Positions 1-6,117 are shown, counted from the stretch's first letter. The stretch: 7,946 nucleotides of DNA from Kingella oralis (GCA_905373195.1 CAJPSG010000034.1:1-7946); one strand, 5' to 3'. Program-made: numbers and translations. Notes: generated by a model not told the origin, from the sequence alone.

Positions 1-55
1 CGCGCCCCAAAATCATCGCATCGCCGTAGCTAAAAAAACGATATTCCTGCGCGAT
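1..55. repeat. Exact inverted copy of the 3' end of queA
   Basis: Bases 1-55 are the exact reverse complement of 2635-2689, the end of the queA coding sequence that encodes the conserved [12 protein letters not shown] region. Identity stops sharply after base 55. On the queA side the next bases read GGCATGG; here they read AACGATT. Since queA needs this sequence for its conserved C-terminus, the copy at 1-55 is the derived one. It sits exactly at the window edge, which suggests an assembly overlap or a chimeric join as much as a real duplication. The frame of the following gene stays open through it, but those codons are probably not native to that gene. Confidence 0.9.
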
Positions 56-790
56 AACGATTGGGAGCGCAATCTCAACGCGCTGCGCAGTCGCCAAGAA
101 ACCGACCATGCCAACGAGCGCGCCTCGTTTCCCGACATCACCATCACGCTGCCCAGCGAGCGCGAGCAAAACCTGCGCGATTTATCCGATATTTATCCCA
201 ACACCAATGAGCTCAAACCCTTTGGCGACAAAGAGTTAGACGCTGCCTACCGCGAATATCTCAGCCAAAGCGTTGAAGAGCACAACCAGCGCGACAGCAT
301 CACTGACACCGAAGTGGACGTGTTAATTCAAGAAGACTGGCTTGCCGCGCAAACCGCGCTGCAAAGCGAGCGCACGCGCCGCTATGCCAACGAAATCAAA
401 ACCGTGCTGCTTAAAAGTACCGCCAGCGAGCCCGCCACCGAAGCCGCCCCCGCCGTTTCAGGCAGCCTGAAAAACGATGCGCCCGTTGCGCTGCCCGCTG
501 TGGCGGTGCATGTGTACGAATTGCCCGATTTGCCCTCCACCCGCCGCGTGCGCGTGATTTCCGAGCAAGAATTGATGCAAGGCATCCGCGATAAGCTGCT
601 GCCGCATTTGAGCAACGCCGTGGCGGGCATGGTGCGCCAAGCCTTGCAGAAAAAACTTGCCATGCTGTCGTATGACTTGCAAACCATGTTGAACGAGGAA
701 ACACCGCAGCTGGTGGAAGATGTGTTAGACCACAATTTGAACGCGATTTTCCGCTCGGTGAAGGATGCGGCGGCGTTTAAAAAGAAATAA
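2..790 (+). CDS. Hypothetical charged helical protein, 5'-truncated
   Basis: The frame is open from base 2 to the TAA at 788-790, giving 262 residues with no start in view. The first in-frame start-like codon is GTG at 314, in mid-sequence and without a ribosome binding site. The frame reads as coding well upstream of it, so the true start lies left of the window. The first 18 codons fall in the inverted queA copy (1-55) and are probably foreign. The native part is highly charged and helical. An Ala/Pro-rich linker follows at about 410-530, then a C-terminal helical block (about 570-790) with motifs such as LLPHLSNAVAGMVRQAL and ETPQLVEDVLDHNLNAIF. A DUS at 460-471 encodes Gly-Ser-Leu-Lys inside the linker. 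There is no signal peptide or membrane segment in view. I do not recognise the family. The gene ends just before a paired-DUS hairpin. Confidence 0.75.
   Translation, partial: APQNHRIAVAKKTIFLRDNDWERNLNALRSRQETDHANERASFPDITITLPSEREQNLRDLSDIYPNTNELKPFGDKELDAAYREYLSQSVEEHNQRDSITDTEVDVLIQEDWLAAQTALQSERTRRYANEIKTVLLKSTASEPATEAAPAVSGSLKNDAPVALPAVAVHVYELPDLPSTRRVRVISEQELMQGIRDKLLPHLSNAVAGMVRQALQKKLAMLSYDLQTMLNEETPQLVEDVLDHNLNAIFRSVKDAAAFKKK
460..471 (+). repeat. DNA uptake sequence (AG-kingDUS), in a coding region
   Basis: Exact AGGCAGCCTGAA inside the truncated first gene, read in the frame that gives Gly-Ser-Leu-Lys. The bases around it (TTTCAGGC-A-GCCTGAAA) make a near-perfect palindrome with a single central base. 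Confidence 0.9.
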
Positions 791-806
791 TGCCGACTGA
801 TAAGAA

Positions 807-850
807 TAGGCAGCCTGAAAAAACCGCAACGGTGGTTTTCAGGCTGCCTA
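807..850 (+). terminator. Paired-DUS hairpin, probable terminator of the first gene
   Basis: A DUS at 808-819 (+) and its complement at 838-849 form a perfect 15-bp stem (807-821 with 836-850), extended by two G-C pairs after a small bulge. It starts 17 bases after the TAA of the truncated gene. Inverted DUS pairs commonly act as intrinsic terminators in Neisseriaceae. The run of T after the stem is poor here, so termination strength is uncertain. A one-mismatch DUS (AGGCAGCCTAAA) follows at 870-881. Confidence 0.75.
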
Positions 851-902
851 AACTATTCCCCTGCCCAAGAGGCAGCCTAAAAATCATCCACCAAGGAATC
901 CC

Positions 903-1481
903 ATGTTCTCCTACCTGCTTACTGCCCTTGCCGCTGCGTTGTGTTTACTGGGCGCATTGATGATTTATGCCAATTTTCATTTTTTATTGGAACAGCAGCG
1001 CGGCAAAAACACTTCATTTATGCCTTGCCTAGGCGCGGTTTTTTGGTGCTTGGGCATTTACTGCATTCCCAAGCAATACGCTATTTCAGGCTATTGGTAT
1101 GCCGTGGCGTTGCTGGATATTGGCGTGTGGATATTGCCTCTTTCGCTTATGTATATGATAAATAAAGCGCGGGCGCATTCGCCTGCTTGCTGTGTGGCGC
1201 AATTTGTGCGCGATAAGGGCGATGAGCATTACTGTCTGTCTTTTTACCGCAATGGTGATGCCGTGTTGTCTTATCAAAAATCTAACGAGAGCGGTAGTCG
1301 CTTGTGGAACTGGGAGCGCATGAGCGATGCGTGGCGCATTAGCAGCGCAGACCGTCAAATTTTTGCCAAGCTGCAAGGCGATAAATTGGTGTTTGCCAAC
1401 CATGCAGAAGGGCAGCAAGATGGTATGTTTAAACACATTATTGGGCAGACGTTTATTCAGCAAGCAATTCAGACTGATTAG
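903..1481 (+). CDS. Hypothetical inner-membrane protein, three TM helices
   Basis: A 192-residue protein starting at ATG 903, with AAGGA at 893-897 five bases upstream. Three hydrophobic segments are visible: residues about 3-29 (an Ala/Leu-rich stretch), 39-55 (ending in CLGIYCIP) and 64-86 (from WYAVALLDIG). A soluble C-terminal domain of about 100 residues (90-192) follows. It alternates short strand-like stretches such as CLSFYRNGDAVLSYQ and KLQGDKLVFANH with polar loops. Basic residues after the third helix (NKARAH) suggest this tail is cytoplasmic. The gene stands alone between the DUS hairpin upstream and the queA promoter, with no partner in an operon. I do not recognise the family, and nothing visible gives a catalytic role. 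Codon choice is somewhat more AT-rich than in queA. Confidence 0.8.
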   Translation: MFSYLLTALAAALCLLGALMIYANFHFLLEQQRGKNTSFMPCLGAVFWCLGIYCIPKQYAISGYWYAVALLDIGVWILPLSLMYMINKARAHSPACCVAQFVRDKGDEHYCLSFYRNGDAVLSYQKSNESGSRLWNWERMSDAWRISSADRQIFAKLQGDKLVFANHAEGQQDGMFKHIIGQTFIQQAIQTD

Positions 1482-1528
1482 CATGGCGACAAACCCGTTT
1501 TCAACCTTGCGCTTTGCGTTGCGGTATA

Positions 1529-1565
1529 CCCCTTTATACCCAAATCAAAGATTTGGACAAAGGGG
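1529..1565. repeat. 37-nt two-part hairpin
   Basis: CCCCTTT (1529-1535) pairs with AAAGGGG (1559-1565). Inside this, CCAAATC (1540-1546) pairs with GATTTGG (1550-1556) around an AAA loop. Unpaired ATAC and AC separate the two stems. GGTATACC (1523-1530), a perfect 8-bp palindrome, overlaps its left edge. It lies 47 bases after the membrane-protein gene. There is no T-run, so it is not a standard intrinsic terminator. It could be a small repeat element or an RNA structure. Confidence 0.6.
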
Positions 1566-1601
1566 CAAGGCTGCCTCATCCAACTCGTAACCCGCCCCCA
1601 A

Positions 1602-1613
1602 AGGCAGCCTGAA
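1602..1613 (+). repeat. DNA uptake sequence (AG-kingDUS), intergenic
   Basis: Exact AGGCAGCCTGAA upstream of queA. Its last five bases overlap the proposed -35 element of the queA promoter. A 9-of-12 inverted partial match (AGGCTGCCT) lies at about 1568-1576. Confidence 0.9.
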
Positions 1614-1637
1614 AACAATCCCCAACCCGCGTATAAT
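1609..1637 (+). promoter_or_regulatory. Probable sigma70-type promoter of queA
   Basis: A perfect TATAAT (1632-1637) has CTGAAA (1609-1614, 4 of 6 against TTGACA) exactly 17 bases upstream. Most of the -35 hexamer is supplied by the end of the DUS at 1602-1613. The -10 lies 34 bases before the queA ATG, leaving a short leader. No strong Shine-Dalgarno is visible before the ATG. Confidence 0.6.
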
Positions 1638-1671
1638 CCCGCCCCTTGCCATTTCCCTCAAATAAATCCCC

Positions 1672-2694
1672 ATGCAACTTTCTGATTTTGACTTCACCCT
1701 CCCCGAACACCTTATCGCGCAAAACCCACCCGCCACGCGCGGCAACAGCCGCCTACTGGTTGCGCTGCCCGATGTGCCATTTGCCGATAAACAATTCGCC
1801 GATTTGCCCGATTACATCAACGCAGGCGATGTGCTGGTGTTCAACAACACCAAAGTGATGCGCGCGCGGCTGTTTGGGCAAAAAGCCAGCGGCGGCAAAA
1901 TTGAAGCACTGATTGAGCGCGTGTTGGACGCGCATACCGCGCTGGCGCACATTCGTTCGTCCAAATCGCCCAAGGCAGGCGCGGAGTTGATTTTTGATGG
2001 CGGCATCCACGCCACCATGCTGGAACGCGCCGATGAGCTGTTTAAAATCCAGTTTGCGGGCGAGCAAACCGTGTATGAACTCTTGGAACAGCACGGCAAG
2101 CTGCCGCTGCCGCCGTATATCGTGCGCGCGGCCGATGCCGATGACGACGAGCGTTACCAAACCGTGTATGCCAAATTTCAAGGCGCGGTGGCAGCGCCCA
2201 CAGCAGGTTTGCATTTCACCGATGCGCTGTTAGGCAGCCTGAAAGCTAAGGGCGTGGAATTTGCCGAGGTAACGCTGCACGTGGGCGCGGGCACGTTCCA
2301 GCCCGTGCGTGTGGACAACATCGCCGAACACAAAATGCACAGCGAATGGTTTGACGTGCCCGCCGACACGGTTGCCAAAATCGCCGCCGCCAAGCAGCGT
2401 GGCAGCAAAGTGTGGTCGGTGGGCACGACTTCGCTGCGGGCGATTGAATCCGCCGCCCGTTCAGGCAGCCTGAAAGCAGGGCAGGGCGACACGGATATTT
2501 TCATCACCCCCGGTTTTCAATTCCAAGTGATTGACCGCTTGATTACCAATTTTCACCTGCCCAAATCCACGCTGCTGATGTTGGTGTCGGCGTTTTCAGG
2601 CTGCGATAAAATCCGCGCGGTGTACCGCCATGCCATCGCGCAGGAATATCGTTTTTTTAGCTACGGCGATGCGATGATTTTGGGGCGCGAATAG
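1672..2694 (+). CDS. queA: S-adenosylmethionine:tRNA ribosyltransferase-isomerase
   Basis: QueA transfers and rearranges the ribosyl part of S-adenosylmethionine onto 7-aminomethyl-7-deazaguanine already placed in tRNA, giving epoxyqueuosine at the wobble position. It acts in the cytoplasm in the queuosine pathway. The 340-residue length is normal for the family. Conserved blocks are in order: [17 protein letters not shown] (53-69), PLPPYI (145-150), [13 protein letters not shown] (171-183), [10 protein letters not shown] (203-212), HKMHSEW (220-226), [10 protein letters not shown] (251-260), [20 protein letters not shown] (278-297) and the [12 protein letters not shown] end (326-337). The start at ATG 1672 opens with the usual short QueA N-terminus. 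Two exact DUS copies lie inside the gene, both read as Gly-Ser-Leu-Lys in less conserved loops (188-191 and 265-268). The last coding bases are copied inverted at 1-55. No other queuosine gene is adjacent. Confidence 0.97.
   Translation: MQLSDFDFTLPEHLIAQNPPATRGNSRLLVALPDVPFADKQFADLPDYINAGDVLVFNNTKVMRARLFGQKASGGKIEALIERVLDAHTALAHIRSSKSPKAGAELIFDGGIHATMLERADELFKIQFAGEQTVYELLEQHGKLPLPPYIVRAADADDDERYQTVYAKFQGAVAAPTAGLHFTDALLGSLKAKGVEFAEVTLHVGAGTFQPVRVDNIAEHKMHSEWFDVPADTVAKIAAAKQRGSKVWSVGTTSLRAIESAARSGSLKAGQGDTDIFITPGFQFQVIDRLITNFHLPKSTLLMLVSAFSGCDKIRAVYRHAIAQEYRFFSYGDAMILGRE
2232..2243 (+). repeat. DNA uptake sequence (AG-kingDUS) in queA
   Basis: Exact AGGCAGCCTGAA encoding Gly-Ser-Leu-Lys at QueA residues 188-191, between the conserved GLHFT and HVGAGTF blocks. 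Confidence 0.9.
2463..2474 (+). repeat. DNA uptake sequence (AG-kingDUS) in queA
   Basis: Exact AGGCAGCCTGAA encoding Gly-Ser-Leu-Lys at QueA residues 265-268, just after the [10 protein letters not shown] block. A 10-of-12 reverse match lies further on at 2595-2606. Confidence 0.9.
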
Positions 2695-2704
2695 GCAGCC
2701 TGAA
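2693..2704 (+). repeat. DNA uptake sequence (AG-kingDUS) overlapping the queA stop
   Basis: Exact AGGCAGCCTGAA whose first two bases are the last two of the queA TAG stop. It has no inverted partner nearby, so unlike the other intergenic copies it does not form a terminator. Confidence 0.9.
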
Positions 2705-2710
2705 AATCGG

Positions 2711-2730
2711 TTTTTCCCCCCCCCTTTTTT
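2711..2730. repeat. T5-C9-T6 homopolymer tract, possible phase-variable repeat
   Basis: Five T, nine C (2716-2724) and six T in a row, ending 14 bases before the lipoprotein ATG. C tracts of this size slip readily in Neisseriaceae and vary expression when they lie in or next to promoters, as in Neisseria opc. No -10 element is visible between the tract and the start codon. A role in expression is therefore only a possibility; the tract may simply lie in the queA-lipoprotein transcript leader. Confidence 0.6.
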
Positions 2731-2744
2731 GCAAAGGAATCATT

Positions 2745-3203
2745 ATGTTGCGCACCCCCTTATTTTTGTTGCTGCTTGCCAGTCTTGCCGCCTGTTCTTA
2801 CAACAAAACACCGCCCACATGGGCAGAAAAAGCCCCGTTTATCAACCAAATGGAAATCAACGCCGTGGACAAAAAAGCCCGCGAGCTGTTGCGCAAAACC
2901 AGTAAGCTCAACGCAGGCGCAACCGCCAGCCACAACATCCAACTGGCGGCAGACAAGCACTACGCCTTTTTTGCCGACTGCGCCGAAGAATGCAGCAACA
3001 TAGATTTGTCGTTGCAGCAAGCGGGCGCAACCATCAAGGCAGACACGGCGGCAGATGCCTCGCCCATGTTTGGCTTTTATGCCACGCAAGCGGGCAACTA
3101 TCAGCTTGTGCCGCTGATGACTTCGTGTGTGAGCGCGGATAAAAAGGGCTGCAAATACACGGTGCAGGTGTTTGAAAGCGAACGGCAGTTGATTGCGGAT
3201 TAA
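2745..3203 (+). CDS. Small hypothetical lipoprotein
   Basis: A 152-residue protein with a clear lipoprotein signal peptide: short basic N-terminus (MLRT), a Leu-rich core, and lipobox LAAC with the lipidated Cys at residue 17. Maturation by Lgt and LspA is expected, placing it in the cell envelope. Ser at +2 would favour sorting to the outer membrane by Lol rules. The mature part has four more Cys in two close pairs (79/83 and 128/136), consistent with disulfides in the periplasm. The start at ATG 2745 is supported by AAAGGA at 2733-2738. The gene lies 50 bases after queA on the same strand with no terminator between, so co-transcription is likely. A C9 tract lies in that gap. The body matches no family I recognise; it may be a small beta-rich domain. 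Confidence 0.85.
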   Translation: MLRTPLFLLLLASLAACSYNKTPPTWAEKAPFINQMEINAVDKKARELLRKTSKLNAGATASHNIQLAADKHYAFFADCAEECSNIDLSLQQAGATIKADTAADASPMFGFYATQAGNYQLVPLMTSCVSADKKGCKYTVQVFESERQLIAD

Positions 3204-3218
3204 GCCGCGCGGGGAATG

Positions 3219-3260
3219 AAGGCAGCCTGAAAACGGGTTTAAGCGTTTTCAGGCTGCCTT
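3219..3260. terminator. Bidirectional paired-DUS terminator between converging genes
   Basis: A DUS (3220-3231) and its complement (3248-3259) build a perfect 17-bp stem: 3219-3235 with 3244-3260 around the loop GGTTTAAG. It lies between the stop of the lipoprotein gene (3203) and the stop of the converging coiled-coil gene (3282), so it can serve both strands. The T-run on the + side is interrupted (TTTGGTTTT). Confidence 0.85.
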
Positions 3261-3281
3261 TGGTTTTACATCAACACAATA

Positions 3282-4052
3282 TTATTGCTCCGCATGATTT
3301 TCCAGCGCAGGCGCACTCCCTGCATCAGGCAGCGCGGGTGTTTGCGCGTTATGGGCATTAGGCAACGCAAAACTCTGCTGCTGTTGCTGCGCCAGCATTT
3401 CAACGCTGCGCTGCGACAAGTCTTGGATATGCGACTGCATATTTTCCTTGCTGCGGATAACCGATTCCACCACCGCTTTGCGCCGCTCGCCCATCTGCGC
3501 GGCTTGGCGGGCGATAAAGTCAAAATGCGATGCGATTTCCTTGTCTATCGCCTGTTTGTATATTTCGGCGGCAGGGGATTCGGGCGCAAACTGCTCCAAC
3601 TGCGCCACCAGTTTGGGCAGTTTTTGCTCCATAAAATCGTTGTTGCGGATGTCGTTTTCCAATTCCTGATAAAAGCCTTCCACTTGGCGGATTTGCTCGC
3701 GCGTGCCGTTTTCCATCACGGCAAGGCTTTCGTTGCCCAAGCGGCTCAATTCCGCCAGCATTGCCGCCATTGCCTGCTGGCTGGCAACAAAGCCGCGAGC
3801 TTTGGCTTCTTCGATTGCCAGCGTCATCTGCGTTTGCGTTTCCATCAGGCGGATTTGCGCGTCTCGCATCAGCCCAACGCGCTCGTTTTCTAGTCTCGCT
3901 CTCTCTACGCCGTCTTTGTCTTCAATCACCTGCACATTGGTGCTGCTTGAAGAATGATGGCTGCTACCGCCGCCGCTGCTCGAATCAGAACTGCCGCTAA
4001 TGAAATTCCATGCTTGTTTTGCCACATTAATGCATGTATCAAAAAATCCCAT
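3282..4052 (-). CDS. Hypothetical coiled-coil protein
   Basis: A 256-residue protein. The ATG at 4052-4050 is preferred over the GTG three bases earlier because AAAGGAG (4066-4060) lies seven bases before the ATG. Layout: a short amphipathic N-terminus (MGFFDTCINVAKQAWNFISG), a Ser/Gly/His-rich linker (residues 19-38), a long charged helical region (about 45-222) suited to a coiled coil, five Gln in a row (222-226), and a low-complexity Ala/Pro/Asn tail. There is no signal peptide or clear membrane helix. Its ATG shares a base with the TGA of the upstream gene (TGATG), so translation of the two is probably coupled and the products may work together. I do not recognise the family. The coiled coil and sticky N-terminus would suit a structural or scaffold role, but that is inference. 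Confidence 0.8.
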   Translation of the reverse strand: MGFFDTCINVAKQAWNFISGSSDSSSGGGSSHHSSSSTNVQVIEDKDGVERARLENERVGLMRDAQIRLMETQTQMTLAIEEAKARGFVASQQAMAAMLAELSRLGNESLAVMENGTREQIRQVEGFYQELENDIRNNDFMEQKLPKLVAQLEQFAPESPAAEIYKQAIDKEIASHFDFIARQAAQMGERRKAVVESVIRSKENMQSHIQDLSQRSVEMLAQQQQQSFALPNAHNAQTPALPDAGSAPALENHAEQ

Positions 4053-4279
4053 CACTCTGCTCCTTTCACTGCTTTACGCATTTTAAACATCAGCGCGTTA
4101 AAACTTTTCTCGCGCTCCTCTAATGCCGCACTATACGCCTGCGCGTCCTGCAAGCAGGCGGCAAGGCTTTGGCGGCGGATTTCGTGCATTTCCTCGGCAA
4201 TCAGTTTGGCAACTTCGCTGCGCCCTGCCAGATTTTCGCTGTGCAAAAACGCCTCGATGCCGTTCAAAATGCCCGTCTG
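4052..4279 (-). pseudogene. C-terminal part of the broken coiled-coil gene
   Basis: These 75 codons follow the in-frame TGA at 4280-4282 and end at the TGA at 4054-4052. They read as a charged helical sequence (for example SEVAKLIAEEMHEIRRQSL). The only start-like codon near the front is a TTG at 4267 with no convincing ribosome binding site. It stays in the frame of the two larger open stretches upstream, so it is best read as the tail of one long gene. The terminal TGA overlaps the ATG of the 256-residue coiled-coil gene, an arrangement that suggests this tail was translated in the intact ancestor. Confidence 0.6.
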
Positions 4280-4804
4280 TCAGTTTTCCGCAAACTGCGC
4301 CAGCCAAACGCGCTGGCTGCTGGACGGCAGGGCAAACAGCGTTTCGCGCAGGTTTTGCGACAGCGCGTGGCAGATTTCTTCACGTTTTATTGCTACTTTT
4401 AGAGCTTCTAATCGTGCACCATTGGCTTCGTCATCAGCATACTCAATATATATCGATACACGATTCATTCGATAAAACATATCAACATCGTCTTGGTATT
4501 GATGTAAATGTTTCAATACCGCCAATACCGTATCAGCAGGCAATGTACCGTTCAAGCCTGCCTGAACCAGCGGCAGCCATTGTTCCAGCAGCGCGCGACG
4601 TTCGGCAGCCCATTCAGCAAAGCATTTTTCTGCAATGGGCTCATCTATGCTTTTGCTTTCTACATCAGCCATAAACTCACGGCGAGTTAGTTCAGTAAAG
4701 GCGATATAGTCCTTGCTACTTTTTTCTTCATCTGCAATCACCGCATGGACAAATTCCTGATGAGTGCCCAGCCATTCAAAGCGGACGACAGCATTGCCGC
4801 ACAG
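4280..4804 (-). pseudogene. Middle part of the broken coiled-coil gene
   Basis: A stretch of 174 sense codons lies between the TAG (4805-4807) and the TGA (4280-4282), in the same frame as the 424-residue reading frame before it and the 75-codon tail after it. Coding-like sequence begins immediately after the TAG (NAVVRFEWLGTHQEFVHAV). The first usual start codon, GTG at 4741, is 21 codons in and has no well-placed ribosome binding site. A separate gene is therefore less likely than continuation of one gene. From GTG 4741 the product would be 153 residues: mostly helical, acidic, with a basic and aromatic patch (MFYRMNRVSIYIEYADDE). The DNA at about 4381-4500 is only about 36% GC by hand count. 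A one-mismatch version of the Simonsiella-type uptake 12-mer lies at 4555-4566. Confidence 0.6.
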
Positions 4805-6079
4805 CTACGCCGTATGCTCCGCCAGCAGGGCGAAGCTCGGGCGCGGCGCGTGTTCCAAATCCGCCAGCAGCGCTAAGCTGTTTGGTTTGCCGTTGATGCT
4901 TTCCAAATCGCGCTGCATGGTTTGCGCCTGCGCCAGAAATTGCGTTAAGGCAGCCTGAACGGGGTCTAGGCTGAATGCCAGCGCATCGCGCAGGGCTTGG
5001 CGGCGGGTTTTCAGCAAATGGAGCGTTGTTCCATCGGCAGGCGGCAGCTTGGCGGACAGCGATTGCGTGATGGCGTGGGCATCGGCGAGCCGGTCGGCGT
5101 GCTGCTGCGCCCAAGCGTCCAGACGGGTTTTCAGGCTGCCCAGCCATTGCTGCGCGGCTTGGCTGTATTGCCACACCGATTGGGCAATGGCAGGCAAATC
5201 GTAAGGGCGCAGCTCCTCGCCCAGATTGGGATGGGCGGACAGGGTTTCAGGCTGCGCGGGTGCGGCGGGCAGGGCGGCGAGTTGGGATTCCACTTCGGCA
5301 AGTTCGCGCAGAGCAAGCGCACGGGTGCGGTAGTGGGGAAAGATTTCGTTGGCTTGGGCGGCTAGGGCTTTGTTGAAGTTGCTGTCATCCACATCATAAT
5401 CATCATCATAATTTCTGTTTTGAAAGAATGGGACGAAATCTTGAGCGATGAAAAAGTCCAAGATAAGTTGGGCTTTTTCAGAAGCGGTTAGACGGATGTA
5501 ATCGGGAAGTATTTGTTCGCGGTTAGGGAAAATATTTAGATAGGGAAAGCAAAAGCCATCTAGAGGGGGGAATATGCGGAACGGATGTTGTTGGATAATT
5601 TCTGTTACTAATGCAGCATCGTCAATATTGGTTAAGCATTTCCATTCGCCCATATGGAATTGATTGGGTGCAAACCGTGTTTGCCTTTCTTCCCATCGTT
5701 TCGTGGAACTAATTGAATCAAAATCCCACTCCGGAAAAATATACCCGCTGTGGCTGTCAAACAGCAGTTCGCGTTTGTTTTTAATCCAGAACCAGCGCTG
5801 CTGCTGAACCGCATCCAGCAAAATCTGTTCGCGGTCTTTATCGTATTGCGCCAGTTCGTGCGTGGTTTGTTCGTATTGGGCTTGGCTGTGCTGCCATTGC
5901 TGCTGATACTGCGCGGCGCTGATTTGCAGGCGCGTGCGCTCGGCTAACACTTCGGGCGTGTCTTCGCTGTATAGCGCGATTTGCGCTTCTTTCAGCTGCG
6001 CCGTCAGTTCGGCTTGGCGTTGCAGCAGCTTATCGCGGCTGCTTTCGTTTTTTTTGGGAAGAGCAGGCTGGGCGGGCAT
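4805..6079 (-). CDS. Hypothetical protein; N-terminal part of an interrupted 675-codon gene
   Basis: A 424-residue product starting at ATG 6079, with AAGGA (6090-6086) six bases upstream and a good promoter at 6146-6118. Residues about 12-95 are a Gln/Ala-rich coiled coil. Residues 96-220 form a compact aromatic region, with WFWIKNK, FDSHSGYIFPEWDF and FPYLNIFPNREQILPDYIRL as landmarks. An acidic stretch follows (223-233, NYDDDYDVDDS, from a GAT-rich repeat), then a second helical region (240-424). There is no signal peptide or membrane helix. The frame continues after the TAG at 4805-4807 with only one more stop before 4052. This may be a functional truncated protein or the front of a pseudogene. 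The aromatic region is encoded by AT-rich DNA (about 39% GC at 5401-5640), the helical region after it by GC-rich DNA. I do not recognise the family. Confidence 0.7.
   Translation of the reverse strand: MPAQPALPKKNESSRDKLLQRQAELTAQLKEAQIALYSEDTPEVLAERTRLQISAAQYQQQWQHSQAQYEQTTHELAQYDKDREQILLDAVQQQRWFWIKNKRELLFDSHSGYIFPEWDFDSISSTKRWEERQTRFAPNQFHMGEWKCLTNIDDAALVTEIIQQHPFRIFPPLDGFCFPYLNIFPNREQILPDYIRLTASEKAQLILDFFIAQDFVPFFQNRNYDDDYDVDDSNFNKALAAQANEIFPHYRTRALALRELAEVESQLAALPAAPAQPETLSAHPNLGEELRPYDLPAIAQSVWQYSQAAQQWLGSLKTRLDAWAQQHADRLADAHAITQSLSAKLPPADGTTLHLLKTRRQALRDALAFSLDPVQAALTQFLAQAQTMQRDLESINGKPNSLALLADLEHAPRPSFALLAEHTA
4948..4959 (+). repeat. DNA uptake sequence (AG-kingDUS) within a - strand gene
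   Basis: Exact AGGCAGCCTGAA on the + strand, antisense to the 424-residue frame, where the complement reads Val-Gln-Ala-Ala. Further on in the same gene are an 11-of-12 reverse match (5130-5141), read as Gly-Ser-Leu-Lys, and a 10-of-12 reverse match (5246-5257). Confidence 0.85.
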
Positions 6080-6117
6080 GGTGTTTCCTTGTTGTAAAAA
6101 AGGGTTAAGAAACGAAA

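Noticed and set aside
790..801. ATGCCGACTGAT resembling the Neisseria-type uptake sequence (10 of 12)
   Set aside because: Two mismatches and a single occurrence; chance is adequate. The exact Kingella-type copy lies just after it.
1646..1858. A + strand open frame overlapping the start of queA
   Set aside because: It is out of frame with queA, which has the conserved family sequence from residue 1, and no function or signal supports it.
3285..3893. A 202-codon + strand open frame opposite the coiled-coil gene
   Set aside because: It is antisense to a gene with a strong ribosome binding site and coupled start; its product is Arg/His/Phe-rich with no domain-like pattern. It reads as a shadow.
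4052..4267. An independent 71-residue gene starting at TTG 4267
   Set aside because: No convincing ribosome binding site, and it continues the frame of the stretch just upstream of the TGA; better read as a gene tail.
5392..5413. Triplet repeats as a possible CRISPR or larger repeat array
   Set aside because: Only a short GAT-rich coding run, with no spacer pattern; no CRISPR-like structure exists in the window.
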